Assembly (NCBI RefSeq): GCF_036226605.1
Contig: NZ_CP109000.1
Span: forward strand, 310,001 to 374,000
Length of the DNA: 64,000 bases
Direction of reading: 5' to 3'
Source: Streptomyces sp. NBC_00704
GTDB lineage: Bacteria > Actinomycetota > Actinomycetes > Streptomycetales > Streptomycetaceae
The position numbers were made by a program, and so were the translations under genes. Each line of letters starts with the position of its first letter. Within the stretch, counting starts at the first letter, position 1. The notes beneath the pieces were generated by a model. That model was not told the origin of the DNA. It worked only from the letters and a program-made list of their open reading frames with translations, and did not search any database. Positions 41,004 to 49,171 of the stretch are shown one piece after another.

Positions 41004-41540
41004 GTGGAGATCAGCAACGCGTCCTGTCCGCCGCCACCGCGCGCGGACGACGACGGGATGAGCCCGGGCGAGTTCGACGCCTCCTTCACGGCCGACATGC
41101 CGAGGCTGCGCAGGCGGCTCCTGGCGCTGACGGGCAATCCGCACGACGCCGACGACCTGCTCCAGGAGACGTATCTGCGGCTCTCCCGGCGGGCCCGCGC
41201 CCAGAGCCTGACCCAGCAGCAGCATCCGTACGCCTACACCTGCGCCGTCGCGGCCAACCTGCTGCGCGACTCGTGGACCCGGCCCTCCCGGCGTGAACAC
41301 ACCACCGACCGGCTGCCCGAGTCCGGCTGGGACGGCGGGCTCGGCGTCTACGAGGCCTCCGTGACGGCGCTCTCGCTGTTGAGCGTGCTGTCCGAGAAGG
41401 AGGCCGCCGCGGTGATCCTGGTGGATCTGGAGGGCCTCAGCCACGACACCGCCGCGCAGCGGCTCGGCGCGCACCGCGGCACGGTGCAGCGCAACCGCAT
41501 GCGCGGCCTCGCCAAGATGCGCGCGGCGCTCGTCCGCTGA
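41004..41540 (+). CDS. Short ECF-type sigma factor
   Basis: 178 residues from the GTG at 41004 behind GGGGAG. Region 2 is LLALTGNPHDADDLLQETYLRLSRRA and YAYTCAVAANLLRDSWTRPSR. Region 4 is LSEKEAAAVILVDLEGLSHDTAAQRLGAHRGTVQRNRMRGLAKMR, in which the usual VKSR-type recognition helix is HRGTVQRNR. No anti-sigma gene is adjacent. It may direct the secreted NlpC/P60 gene just downstream, whose upstream spacer contains 16-bp direct repeats. Confidence 0.88.
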   Translation: MEISNASCPPPPRADDDGMSPGEFDASFTADMPRLRRRLLALTGNPHDADDLLQETYLRLSRRARAQSLTQQQHPYAYTCAVAANLLRDSWTRPSRREHTTDRLPESGWDGGLGVYEASVTALSLLSVLSEKEAAAVILVDLEGLSHDTAAQRLGAHRGTVQRNRMRGLAKMRAALVR

Positions 41541-41585
41541 CCGCGCCCCCACCGCACCCATCCGCTCACGCCGTACATCCACCGG

Positions 41586-41633
41586 CGTCGTTGTCCACCA
41601 ACGTCCTTGTCCACCGGCGTCGTTGTCCACGGG
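41586..41633. repeat. Three 16-bp direct repeats before the NlpC/P60 gene
   Basis: CGTCGTTGTCCACCAA, CGTCCTTGTCCACCGG and CGTCGTTGTCCACGGG follow each other exactly, with a shortened fourth copy just upstream. They lie 115 bp before the start of the hydrolase and after the ECF gene. Reiterated binding sites or a slippage repeat are both possible. Confidence 0.85.
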
Positions 41634-41748
41634 CATCGATCGTCCTCGGGCCGTGTGCCGCATCCCACGGGGGTGGGTGCGGCACGCCCGTTCCTCTTTG
41701 CCGTCACCGCCCTCACCGGTGACGTCACGTCGACGAAGGAAGAGTCCC

Positions 41749-42885
41749 TTGAAGATCACCAGCACGCGCCGCCGGGCCGGCGGCGCGATCCTGGGCGCCT
41801 CGGTCCTGGCCCTCTCCGCGTTCCTCTCCGCCCCGGCGCACGCCGCGCCCGCCGCCTCCTGCGCCGTCCTCGCGCCGGGGGCGACGGCCACCGCGCAGGC
41901 CGCCGTGACCGCGGCCTGCTCCCAGATCGGCGTCTGGTACAGCTGGGGCGGCGGCCACGGCGCCACTCCGGGCGCCACCTACGGCTACTACGACGGCTCC
42001 GACCCCGACAGCGCGCACGACAACGAGCGCAAGGGCTTCGACTGCTCCGGTCTGATGCGATACGCCTACTACCGGGCGACCGGCAAGGACCTGCTCAACG
42101 GCACGTCGAACGACCAGTTCCACAGCTCGCAGGCCTCGGCCCGGTTCTCCGCCGCCCAGGGGACCGCGCCGCTGCTGCCGGGCGACCTGATGTTCTGGGG
42201 CGCCGGGCACATCCACCACGTCGCCATGTACCTGGGCGGCGGGCAGATGGTCGAGGCGTACGAGTCGGGCACGCACATCCGCGTCGCGCCGGTCCGCACG
42301 GGCGACGACTACGCCGGCGCCGTCCGGATCAACGGCTCGGGCACGCCGACCCCGCCGCCCGCGGACGGCGGCACGACCTTCGAGACATGGGGCACGGGGG
42401 TGCGCACCCACTCCACGCCGAGTGTGCGCTCCTCGGTGGTGGACACCTTCGCCGGTCCGACCCAGGTGTCGGTGCAGTGCCAGGAGCACGCGGAGACGGT
42501 GTCCGCCGAGGGCTACACCAACGACATCTGGTCGAAGCTGGCCGACGGCTCGTGGCTGACGAACATCTACATCAAGGGCCCGGCCGAGCTGCCCGGCGTC
42601 CCGGACTGCGGCGGCAGCAGCACCCCGCCGCCGTCCGGTGGCAGCAAGGCGCACCAGACCTGGGGCACCGGGGTGCGCACCCACGGCGAGCCGAACGTCA
42701 ACGCCGCGGTCGTCGACTACTTCGCGCAGCCGACGACGGTCAACGTGGTGTGCCAGCGGCACGCCCAGGAGGTGACGGCTGAGGGCTACACCAACGACGC
42801 CTGGTCGAAGCTGACCGACGGTTCCTGGCTGACGAACATCTACATCAAGGGCCCGGCCTGGCTCTCCGACGTCCCCACCTGCTGA
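41749..42885 (+). CDS. Secreted NlpC/P60 peptidoglycan endopeptidase with two SH3-like repeats
   Basis: 378 residues from a TTG at 41749 with GAAGGA eight bases upstream; the frame has no better start. A signal peptide ends near APAHAAP. The NlpC/P60 domain (45-190) has catalytic Cys99 in GFDCSGL and His157 in HIHHVAMYLG. Two C-terminal repeats (WGTGVRTHSTPSV and WGTGVRTHGEPNV, each ending in LTNIYIKGPA) are SH3-type wall-binding modules joined by Pro/Gly linkers. It should cut stem peptides in the wall. A preceding dipeptidase and sigma factor give a coherent context. Use of TTG is unusual and suggests low expression. Confidence 0.9.
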   Translation: MKITSTRRRAGGAILGASVLALSAFLSAPAHAAPAASCAVLAPGATATAQAAVTAACSQIGVWYSWGGGHGATPGATYGYYDGSDPDSAHDNERKGFDCSGLMRYAYYRATGKDLLNGTSNDQFHSSQASARFSAAQGTAPLLPGDLMFWGAGHIHHVAMYLGGGQMVEAYESGTHIRVAPVRTGDDYAGAVRINGSGTPTPPPADGGTTFETWGTGVRTHSTPSVRSSVVDTFAGPTQVSVQCQEHAETVSAEGYTNDIWSKLADGSWLTNIYIKGPAELPGVPDCGGSSTPPPSGGSKAHQTWGTGVRTHGEPNVNAAVVDYFAQPTTVNVVCQRHAQEVTAEGYTNDAWSKLTDGSWLTNIYIKGPAWLSDVPTC

Positions 42886-43064
42886 CGTCGCGCGCCCCGC
42901 GGCGGACGCCCGGCGCCGCGCCGCGGGCCGGAAGGCCGCAGGGCCGATCGGCCCAGGCGCGGCGCGCCTCGGACGTCCGGGCGACCGCTCGTGAAGGATC
43001 GCCGGGGCGGCGGCCCGGGAGGGGCCCCGCCCCGGTACCGCCCGACCGCGTGAAGAGGTCCGCC
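42886..43064. other. Intergenic spacer, no gene seen
   Basis: GC-rich spacer following the hydrolase; short self-complementary stretches (GCGGCGGACGCCCGGCGCCGC) may terminate transcription. Together with the doubtful small frame after it, the distance to the methyltransferase is 355 bp. Confidence 0.5.
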
Positions 43065-43244
43065 ATGCGAGTGTCCGCCGCCCCGCCTTCCGCCGCCCCG
43101 CCCGTCGACGCACCGCCCGTCGACACTCCGCCTCCCGACGACTCCTTCGCCGGTCGCCTGCCCGGCGACCCGCCGTCGGCGTCCCCGGGGGGACGGTCCG
43201 GCGGGCGCGCCGGGGACGGCCGCGGCCCGCGGGCCGCGTCGTGA
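43065..43244 (+). CDS. Doubtful 59-residue Pro-rich small ORF
   Basis: An ATG at 43065 has AGAGG eight bases upstream, and the frame ends in GTGA overlapping the methyltransferase GTG start, the geometry of coupled genes. The product is Pro/Ala/Asp-rich (PPSAAPPVDAPPVDTPPPDD) and Gly/Arg-rich, without predicted structure. It may be a leader peptide, or a chance frame in GC-rich DNA. Confidence 0.3.
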   Translation: MRVSAAPPSAAPPVDAPPVDTPPPDDSFAGRLPGDPPSASPGGRSGGRAGDGRGPRAAS

Positions 43245-44065
43245 GCGCCGGCCGGCGCGGGGACCCGCCGGGCGGCGGCCGGTACGGCGAGGCCGTCTTC
43301 CGTCCGGAGCAGGCGGGCGAGGGCGAGCGCATCGACTTCGGCGCGCTCGCCTACGACGACATCACCATGGGGCGGCTGCGGGCGCTCGGGGCCGGCCCGG
43401 GCTGGCGCTGCCTGGACGTGGGCGCGGGCACCGGCACGGTCTCCCGTCGGCTGCTGGAGGAGGCGGGGGTGGCGAGCGTGCTCGCCGTCGACCGCGACAC
43501 GCGCTTCCTCGACGCCCGGCCGACGCCCGGTCTCGACGTGCTGGAAGCCGACATCACCGAACCGGAGTCCGTGCCGGGCCGGTTCTCCCTCGTCCACGCC
43601 CGCTTCGTGCTGATGCACCTGCCCGCACGCGACCGTCTGCTCGGCACGCTGGCCGAACTCGTGGCGCCCGGAGGCCTGTTGGTGCTCAGCGACGCCGTCG
43701 ACCTGACGAGCGACCTGACGCCGGGCACGCCGTACAGCACGGCCATGCGGGCGATGTGGCAGGGGCTGCGGGCCACCATCGGCACCGACGTCTCCCGGGT
43801 GCCGTCGTACCCGCGGCTGCTGCGGGGAGCGGGGCTGGTCTCCGTCGCCGCCGAGATCCACGTGCCGCCGCTGACGCCGGGCAGTCCCCTCAGCCGCTTC
43901 TGGGCGGACACCTGGGAGCGCGGCAGGACGGCGATGACCTCCACGGGGGTGGTCGACGACGCCGGCGTCGACGCGGCGATCCGGTACCTGGACTCCGCGG
44001 ACTGCGCGGCGCTGTCGGCCGGCATGCTCACCGCCTGGGGCCGCAGGCCGGACGAGAGCCCGTGA
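43241..44065 (+). CDS. Class I SAM-dependent methyltransferase
   Basis: 274 residues from the GTG at 43241. SAM-binding motif I is CLDVGAGTGTVSRRLLE, motif II region VLAVDRDTRFLDA, then VLEADITEPES and HARFVLMHLPARDRLL, GGLLVLSDAVD. The pattern is of the methyltransferase 11/25 group acting on small molecules. The N-terminal 20 residues are Gly-rich and could be leader, but no later start has a better ribosome site. The substrate is unknown and no pathway genes are adjacent. Confidence 0.85.
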   Translation: MSAGRRGDPPGGGRYGEAVFRPEQAGEGERIDFGALAYDDITMGRLRALGAGPGWRCLDVGAGTGTVSRRLLEEAGVASVLAVDRDTRFLDARPTPGLDVLEADITEPESVPGRFSLVHARFVLMHLPARDRLLGTLAELVAPGGLLVLSDAVDLTSDLTPGTPYSTAMRAMWQGLRATIGTDVSRVPSYPRLLRGAGLVSVAAEIHVPPLTPGSPLSRFWADTWERGRTAMTSTGVVDDAGVDAAIRYLDSADCAALSAGMLTAWGRRPDESP

Positions 44066-44189
44066 GAGCCGTGCGGGCTCCCGTGAGGGCGGCGAGCCCG
44101 TGACCGCGGGGTGAGCCCGCGGGCCGGGCGCGCCGCGCCCCGTCACCTGTGCGTGGGGCGTCGGGCGTCTGGCGTCGGCTGATAGGCAG

Positions 44190-44279
44190 GTGCGCTTCGC
44201 CCAGGAGCCGCTGGGGACGGGCCCGGTCACCAGCGCGGTGCTGGACGACACCTGCGGCACCCTGATCCAGCTGGTGCAC
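44190..44279 (+). pseudogene. 3' remnant of a VOC/glyoxalase-family gene
   Basis: The translated stretch VRFAQEPLGTGPVTSAVLDD and its continuation CGTLIQLVH match the end of typical VOC proteins (xxEPxxxGPVTxAVxDDTCGNLIQL). Sequence before codon 44190 has no VOC similarity, and the frame afterward runs on into non-coding DNA. About 30 codons of an older gene therefore remain. The rest of 44066-44484 holds no gene. Confidence 0.65.
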
Positions 44280-44484
44280 AGCAAGGAGCCGCCGCCGACG
44301 GCGGGAGCCGCACGGGGTGCACGGAGCGCAGGTCGCGGAGGGTTCGGCCGGTCGGCGAATCCCTCATCCGTGGGCCCCGTGCAATGTCGGGCCGGGATGC
44401 TCCCTACGCCCCCGCATCGGCCCCGGCGGCGGGTGCCCGTGCGGGAGCCCGCGGCCGGAGGCGGGAGCCGCGCCCGCCGGCCGA

Positions 44485-44847
44485 TCAGGGAGAGGAGGTG
44501 GACACGGTCGAGCCCGTCGGGCTCGGGTCGCCGTCCTGGGCGCGCAGTTCGTCGTTGATGCGCTGGGCCTCTTCGAGCTGGTCCTCGAGGATGACGATGC
44601 GGCAGGCGGCCTCGATCGGGGTGCCCTGGTCGACGAGTTCGCGGGCGCGGCCCGCCACCCGCAACTGGTAGCGGGAGTAGCGGCGGTGGCCGCCTTCGGA
44701 GCGCAGGGGGGTGATCAGCCGGTGTTCGCCGAGGGCGCGGAGGAAGGCGGGGGTGGTGCCGAGCATCTCGGCGGCCCGGCCCATGGTGTAGGCGGGATAG
44801 TCGTCGTCATCGAGAGGGGCGACGGAGGGGGTACTGCGAGGGGGCAT
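44485..44847 (-). CDS. MerR-family regulator, short form
   Basis: 120 residues from the ATG at 44847, with AAGAGG upstream. The MerR helix-turn-helix and wing are YTMGRAAEMLGTTPAFLRALGEHRLITPLRSEGGHRRYSRYQL, followed by a coiled helix (IVILEDQLEEAQRINDELRAQ). There is no effector domain or cysteine set, so it does not sense metals in the classical way. Regulators of this short type are common in Streptomyces. The long leader upstream may include a hairpin at 44875-44908. Confidence 0.92.
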   Translation of the reverse strand: MPPRSTPSVAPLDDDDYPAYTMGRAAEMLGTTPAFLRALGEHRLITPLRSEGGHRRYSRYQLRVAGRARELVDQGTPIEAACRIVILEDQLEEAQRINDELRAQDGDPSPTGSTVSTSSP

Positions 44848-45376
44848 AGACCTCTTCTTCCACAAGACGCGTCGGGGGGCCCGGGCGCCATGCCGGCACC
44901 CGGGCCCCGAGCCTTCAACACCATCTGCCGGCTGACTGCGCCGGAATTCTGTTCCGCAGGGTGCACCCGGAGAGGTGCGGCTGCGGGGATCGCGGATGCG
45001 TGACCGGGGACCACCTTCCAATCGGGGCCTGCGGTACCCGGGCGGACTGCTTCCTCGCCCGGGCGATCCTGATGGCGTGCGCTCCTTACCTTCGGTTACT
45101 CGGTTGCACTGCTGGATACCGCGGGTACTGCTCACGGCCCGCGAGGGACCGCGTTCTGCTGGAACTTCCCGCGCGGCGGCCTCGTGCCCGTCGCGCCGTC
45201 TTTCTTCGACTTTTCTGGTACGTCAGAAACTCTAGCCCTGCAGCGAGCCCATGTCTACTCCGGCCACTACAGATTTTCTCCGGGAGGACCGACCGCCCGA
45301 GGCTCGGGCGCCACCCTACCGAGGTCCGCCCGCCGCCCCGCGGGGACCCGGCCGACACCCGGCGGGAACCCCGCCG
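44848..45376. other. Large intergenic spacer with two dyads
   Basis: About 530 bp without a credible gene. At 44875-44908 a strong stem-loop (GGGGGCCCGGGCGCC against GGCACCCGGGCCCC) lies just upstream of the MerR start, in its leader. At 45212-45229 the dyad TTTCTG-GTACGT-CAGAAA could be an operator. A GGGTAC at 45123 has a loosely spaced SigB-type GGTT upstream. The short frames here lack codon bias. Confidence 0.5.
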
Positions 45377-45424
45377 TTGACCCAAGCGGCTAATGCAATT
45401 AGCTTTTGGCTAACAACATTAGCC
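45377..45424 (+). promoter_or_regulatory. Promoter with two TetR-type operators
   Basis: TTGACC (45377-45382), 17-bp spacer and TAGCTT (45400-45405) form a promoter. GCTAAT-GCA-ATTAGC (45389-45403) overlaps it and GGCTAA-CAACA-TTAGCC (45408-45424) follows, both perfect and 20 bp apart centre to centre. The TetR encoded at the end of this operon is the likely ligand-responsive repressor. Confidence 0.75.
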
Positions 45425-45441
45425 GAACAACTGGGGAAGCC

Positions 45442-46278
45442 ATGACCGAGTACCTGGCCGTCGACGGCGGCACCATCGCGTACGAGGTGGCGGGGTCCGG
45501 ACCGCTCGTCGTGCTCGCCCACGGCATGGGCGACAGCCGCGCCGCCTACCGTGCCGTCGTCCCCGCGCTCGTCGCGGCGGGCTACCGGGTCGCCGCCGTC
45601 GACCTGCGCGGCTGCGGCGAGTCGAGCGTCGACTGGCCGGACTGGAGCCGCACCGCCATCGCGGGCGATCTGCTCGCCGTCGTCCGCCGGCTGGGCGGCC
45701 CGGCCGTCCTCGTCGGCCACTCGGTGTCCGGCGGCGCCGCCACCATCGCCGCGGCGATGGAGCCCTCCCTGATCACCGGAGTCGTCGAGCTGGCGCCCTT
45801 CACCCGCAAGCAGTCGCCGCGCCTGGACGATCTGCGGGTCAGGCGCTTCCGGCAGGGCATGCTGCGGCTGGTCGGCGCGGGCCTCCTCGGCAGCGTGCCG
45901 CTGTGGCGCTCGTACCTCGGCCTGGCCTACCCCGGCGTCCGGCCGGCCGACTGGACCGAGCGGCTCGGCCTCATCGAGTCCCGGCTGCGCGAGCCGGGCC
46001 GGATGAAGGCCATGCAGGCCATGGGCCGCAGCGCTCCCACCGACGCCGGCGCCCGGCTCGGCGACGTCCGCTCCCCGGTACTGGTCGTGATGGGCACGCT
46101 CGACCCGGACTGGGCCGACCCGCACGCCGAGGGCGCGGCGGTCGTCGACGCGCTGCCGTCGGGCCTCGGCCGCCTCAAGATGATCGAGGGCGCGGGGCAC
46201 TACCCGCACGACCAGTTCCCCGACCGGGTGGCCTCCCTGGTGCTCGCCTTCCTGCGGTCGGAGGCCGCCCGTGCCTAG
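45442..46278 (+). CDS. Alpha/beta hydrolase under TetR control
   Basis: 278 residues from the ATG at 45442, with GGGGAAG upstream. Oxyanion stretch LAHGMGDSRAAY, nucleophile elbow VGHSVSGGAAT, Asp in VMGTLDPDWADP and His in GAGHYPHDQFPD complete the triad. Sequence around DLRGCGESSVDW is typical of the MhpC/haloperoxidase-like group. The following TetR gene overlaps it by 8 bp. Such pairs often detoxify or degrade small esters; the natural substrate is unknown. Confidence 0.9.
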   Translation: MTEYLAVDGGTIAYEVAGSGPLVVLAHGMGDSRAAYRAVVPALVAAGYRVAAVDLRGCGESSVDWPDWSRTAIAGDLLAVVRRLGGPAVLVGHSVSGGAATIAAAMEPSLITGVVELAPFTRKQSPRLDDLRVRRFRQGMLRLVGAGLLGSVPLWRSYLGLAYPGVRPADWTERLGLIESRLREPGRMKAMQAMGRSAPTDAGARLGDVRSPVLVVMGTLDPDWADPHAEGAAVVDALPSGLGRLKMIEGAGHYPHDQFPDRVASLVLAFLRSEAARA

Positions 46279-46834
46279 GGCGGGCCTGGACCCGGCCGCC
46301 GTGGTCGCGGCCGGCGCGGACCTGGCCGACGAGACGGGCTTCGACCGGCTGACGATGGGCCTGCTGGCCGAACGGCTCGGCGTGCGCACCCCCTCCCTGT
46401 ACAAGCACGTCGGCGGTCAGGAGGACCTCAACCGCCGCATCGCGGCCCTGGCGCTGGGTCAGGCCGCGGACGCCGTCGGCGTCGCGGTCCAGGGACGCGC
46501 GGGCCGTGACGCGCTCGCGGCCGCGGCCCGCGCCTTCCGCGCCTTCGTCGTGGAGCACCCCGGCCGGTACGCCGCCACCATCGGCATGGAACCGTCCGGG
46601 CCGGACGACCCGCTGGCCGCCGGGGGCGCGCGGCTGCTGGACGCGTTCACGGCCGTCCTGCGCGGCTACGAGGTCGCGGAATCCGACGTGGACCACGCCC
46701 TGCGCATGCTGCGCAGCCTCTTCCACGGCTTCGCCACCTTGCAGGCGGCGGGCGGCTTCCAGTGGAAGGCCGACGTGGACGAGAGCTTCGAATGGCTCAT
46801 CGCCTTCGCCGACCGGGGTCTGCGCGCCGGCTGA
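46271..46834 (+). CDS. TetR-family regulator with WHG-type C-terminal domain
   Basis: 187 residues from a GTG overlapping the hydrolase gene. The helix-turn-helix is TGFDRLTMGLLAERLGVRTPSLYKHVGGQEDLNRRI. The C-terminal part contains LFHGFATLQAAGGFQW, the WHG/TetR_C_13 signature. It probably represses its own operon at the two operators at 45389-45424. Being last in the operon, it makes a simple negative feedback loop. Confidence 0.92.
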   Translation: MPRAGLDPAAVVAAGADLADETGFDRLTMGLLAERLGVRTPSLYKHVGGQEDLNRRIAALALGQAADAVGVAVQGRAGRDALAAAARAFRAFVVEHPGRYAATIGMEPSGPDDPLAAGGARLLDAFTAVLRGYEVAESDVDHALRMLRSLFHGFATLQAAGGFQWKADVDESFEWLIAFADRGLRAG

Positions 46835-46946
46835 GCCCCGCCCCGTCGCCGCGTCGCGGGCCGCGCCCCACGGGGTTCCACCCGCGCACGGCGGACGGGC
46901 CGCAAGTAGGCTTCACCTCCAACCGGCTTGACGGGGGACGGAGCAC

Positions 46947-49163
46947 ATGACGGCGGAGACGGCACAGCGGTGGGGGTCGGCCCTCGACGAGGTCGTGGTG
47001 TACGCGCAGGGGGCGCTCTGCCGGCGGCTGGCCCGCGGCAGCGTGCCGCCGGACGGCCGGGTGCGGGTGACGGGACTGCCGCGCACGATGGACCCGGGAT
47101 CGCTGCGGGCCCGTGTCACCGGGGCCCGCGCGGCACGCGTCGTCGAGGCACGCGTGGAGGTCGAGGCCGAGCCCCTCGACGAGGCGGCGTCCGACGCGCT
47201 GCGACGCGAGGTGGAGCGGCGGCGCGACGAGTGGGCGGCGGCCCAGGGCCGCCGGGACCGGCAACTGGGTCTGATCAAGGAGATCGGCGCCGTGCGTCCG
47301 GTACCCCCCGCCCGCCGACGGGAGGACCCGCACCGCCGCACCCCCGTGGACGCGTGGCTGGGCCTCGCCGACTTCGTCGACGAGCGGCTGACCGCGCTGC
47401 ACACCCGTCTCGTCGAACTGGAGCGGGACCTCGAGGTCGCCGAGCACGCGTTCATGGTCGCCTCCGACCGGCTCGACCGCGCGTCCACCGACGCACCGTC
47501 CTCGCCTGTGCTGACGACGGTCTCGGCGGTCCTGACCTTCGACGTCTTGGCCGGACCGGCCACCGCGGAGACGGCGGAGCCGTCGGCGGCCCGGGAAGGC
47601 GGCGAGGTGGAGGTGGAGATCGAGTACGCGGTGCCGGGCGCCGTGTGGGCTCCGGCCTACCGGCTCACCCACCGCCACGGCGAGGACGGCGGCCGTCTGG
47701 TGCTGCGGGCCTCCGTCGCGCAGCGCACCGGCGAGGACTGGACGGGCGTGCGCATCGCCCTGGCCACCGCGGACCTGCGGCGCCGCACCGATCTTCCCCG
47801 GCTGCGCTCGATGCGGATCGGACGCCGTCAGCCCTCCCCCGCGCCGTCCGGCTGGCGCGAGCCGCCGACCGGCCTGGCCGACCTGTTCGCCGGATACGAC
47901 GCGACCGGCCCCCGCCCCTACGGCGCCGGTGCCCCCAGGGCCGTCGGGGGGATGGCCAAGGGCCGACCCCTGGCGGTCGGCGCGGGCCCCGCCGAGGACT
48001 CGGGCGGCTACGGCGAGACCACCGGTCACGGAGAGACCGGGGGTTACGGGGTGGCCGGAGGTCACGGGCAGGCCGCGGCTCACGGCGCTCCGCCGCCCCC
48101 GCCGTTTCCCGGCGGCGTCCAGCCGCAGGCCTACGGCTCCGCTCCCCCCGCCCCGGCCGCTTCCGGGCCGGCCGGCGGGGCGCGTCAGCGGTCCGCCGGC
48201 ATGATGCCGCCGCCCACCGTCGCCATGGCCCCCATGGCCTCGGCCCGCCCGATGACGCCGCGGTCCCCCGCGGCCGCCGCGCCCGGTTCGACGCCGCCGC
48301 CGACCGCGCCTTCGCCGGCGGTCGGTCCGCCGCGGCCGAGCGGCGCCGAGCTGGACTACCCGGCGCTCGTCCTGAGCGGCCCCGACGAGCAGGGCGGCCG
48401 GCGGGGCCGGCTGTTCCCCGACGTCCCGTACGACCCGGTGGCGGCCGAGTACCGCCGCCGTGCCGAGGCGGTGGCCGCGCTGCCGCTGCCCGGTCACGCG
48501 GTGCCGCCCCGCGTGTCCGCCGGGTCCTTCGACCACCGCTTCGACGCCGTCGCCCGCGCCGACATCCCCTCGGACGGCGCCTGGCACACCGTCACCGTCG
48601 GCGAGATCCCCGTCGGCCTGCGCACCGAGTACGTCTGCGTGCCGTCCGTGGAGCAGACGGTGTACGGCACGCTGGTGCTGTCGCACGCCACCGGCCAGGC
48701 GCTGCTGGCCGGACCGGTGGAGGTCGTCGTCGGCGACGACTTCGCGCTGACCGCCGCGCTGCCCACGCTCGCCCCCGGCGGTGTCTGCCGGGTGGGGCTC
48801 GGCCCGGCGGAGGGCATCAGGGTCACCCGGCGCACCACGATGCACGAGTCGACGTCGGGACTGCGCAACTCCACCACGGTGCTCGATCACCGCGTCCACG
48901 TGGAACTGGCCAACCGCCTCGCCGGACCGGTCACCGTGGAGGTCCGTGAGCGCGTCCCCGTGACGTCCGACGCGGACGTGCGCGTCGAGGAGCACGCCGA
49001 CTGGTCGGCGCCCCGCGACGACGCCGGCACGGAGCAGCACGCCCCCGGCACCCGCGTCTGGCGGGTGGAGCTGCCCGCCGGCGGCACCACCGTCCTCGAC
49101 GGCGGCTACGAGATCCGCATCCCGACCGCCAAGGCTCTGGCCGGCGGCAACCGCAGGAGCTGA
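46947..49163 (+). CDS. DUF4140/DUF4139 protein with a long low-complexity insert
   Basis: 738 residues from the ATG at 46947, with GGAG upstream. Residues 12-110 resemble DUF4140 (VVVYAQGALCRRLARGSVPPDGRVRVTGLP). A coiled region follows. The DUF4139 sheet domain begins at VEVEIEYAVPGAVWAPAYRLTH with TGEDWTGVRIALATADLRRR. It is then broken at about residues 300-465 by a Gly/Pro/Ala/Met-rich segment with GGYGETTGHGETGGYGV repeats, and resumes from LDYPALVLSG. The function is unknown; relatives are called mucoidy inhibitor A homologues. It is followed by a paralogue 8 bp downstream. Confidence 0.85.
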   Translation: MTAETAQRWGSALDEVVVYAQGALCRRLARGSVPPDGRVRVTGLPRTMDPGSLRARVTGARAARVVEARVEVEAEPLDEAASDALRREVERRRDEWAAAQGRRDRQLGLIKEIGAVRPVPPARRREDPHRRTPVDAWLGLADFVDERLTALHTRLVELERDLEVAEHAFMVASDRLDRASTDAPSSPVLTTVSAVLTFDVLAGPATAETAEPSAAREGGEVEVEIEYAVPGAVWAPAYRLTHRHGEDGGRLVLRASVAQRTGEDWTGVRIALATADLRRRTDLPRLRSMRIGRRQPSPAPSGWREPPTGLADLFAGYDATGPRPYGAGAPRAVGGMAKGRPLAVGAGPAEDSGGYGETTGHGETGGYGVAGGHGQAAAHGAPPPPPFPGGVQPQAYGSAPPAPAASGPAGGARQRSAGMMPPPTVAMAPMASARPMTPRSPAAAAPGSTPPPTAPSPAVGPPRPSGAELDYPALVLSGPDEQGGRRGRLFPDVPYDPVAAEYRRRAEAVAALPLPGHAVPPRVSAGSFDHRFDAVARADIPSDGAWHTVTVGEIPVGLRTEYVCVPSVEQTVYGTLVLSHATGQALLAGPVEVVVGDDFALTAALPTLAPGGVCRVGLGPAEGIRVTRRTTMHESTSGLRNSTTVLDHRVHVELANRLAGPVTVEVRERVPVTSDADVRVEEHADWSAPRDDAGTEQHAPGTRVWRVELPAGGTTVLDGGYEIRIPTAKALAGGNRRS

Positions 49164-49171
49164 CACCACCC

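Noticed and set aside
41586..41633. CRISPR-like array
   Set aside because: The units are contiguous 16-bp direct repeats without spacers and there are no cas genes.
45086..45393. Small ORFs in the spacer before the TetR-controlled hydrolase
   Set aside because: Several overlapping frames on both strands, none with codon bias, ribosome site or recognisable motifs.
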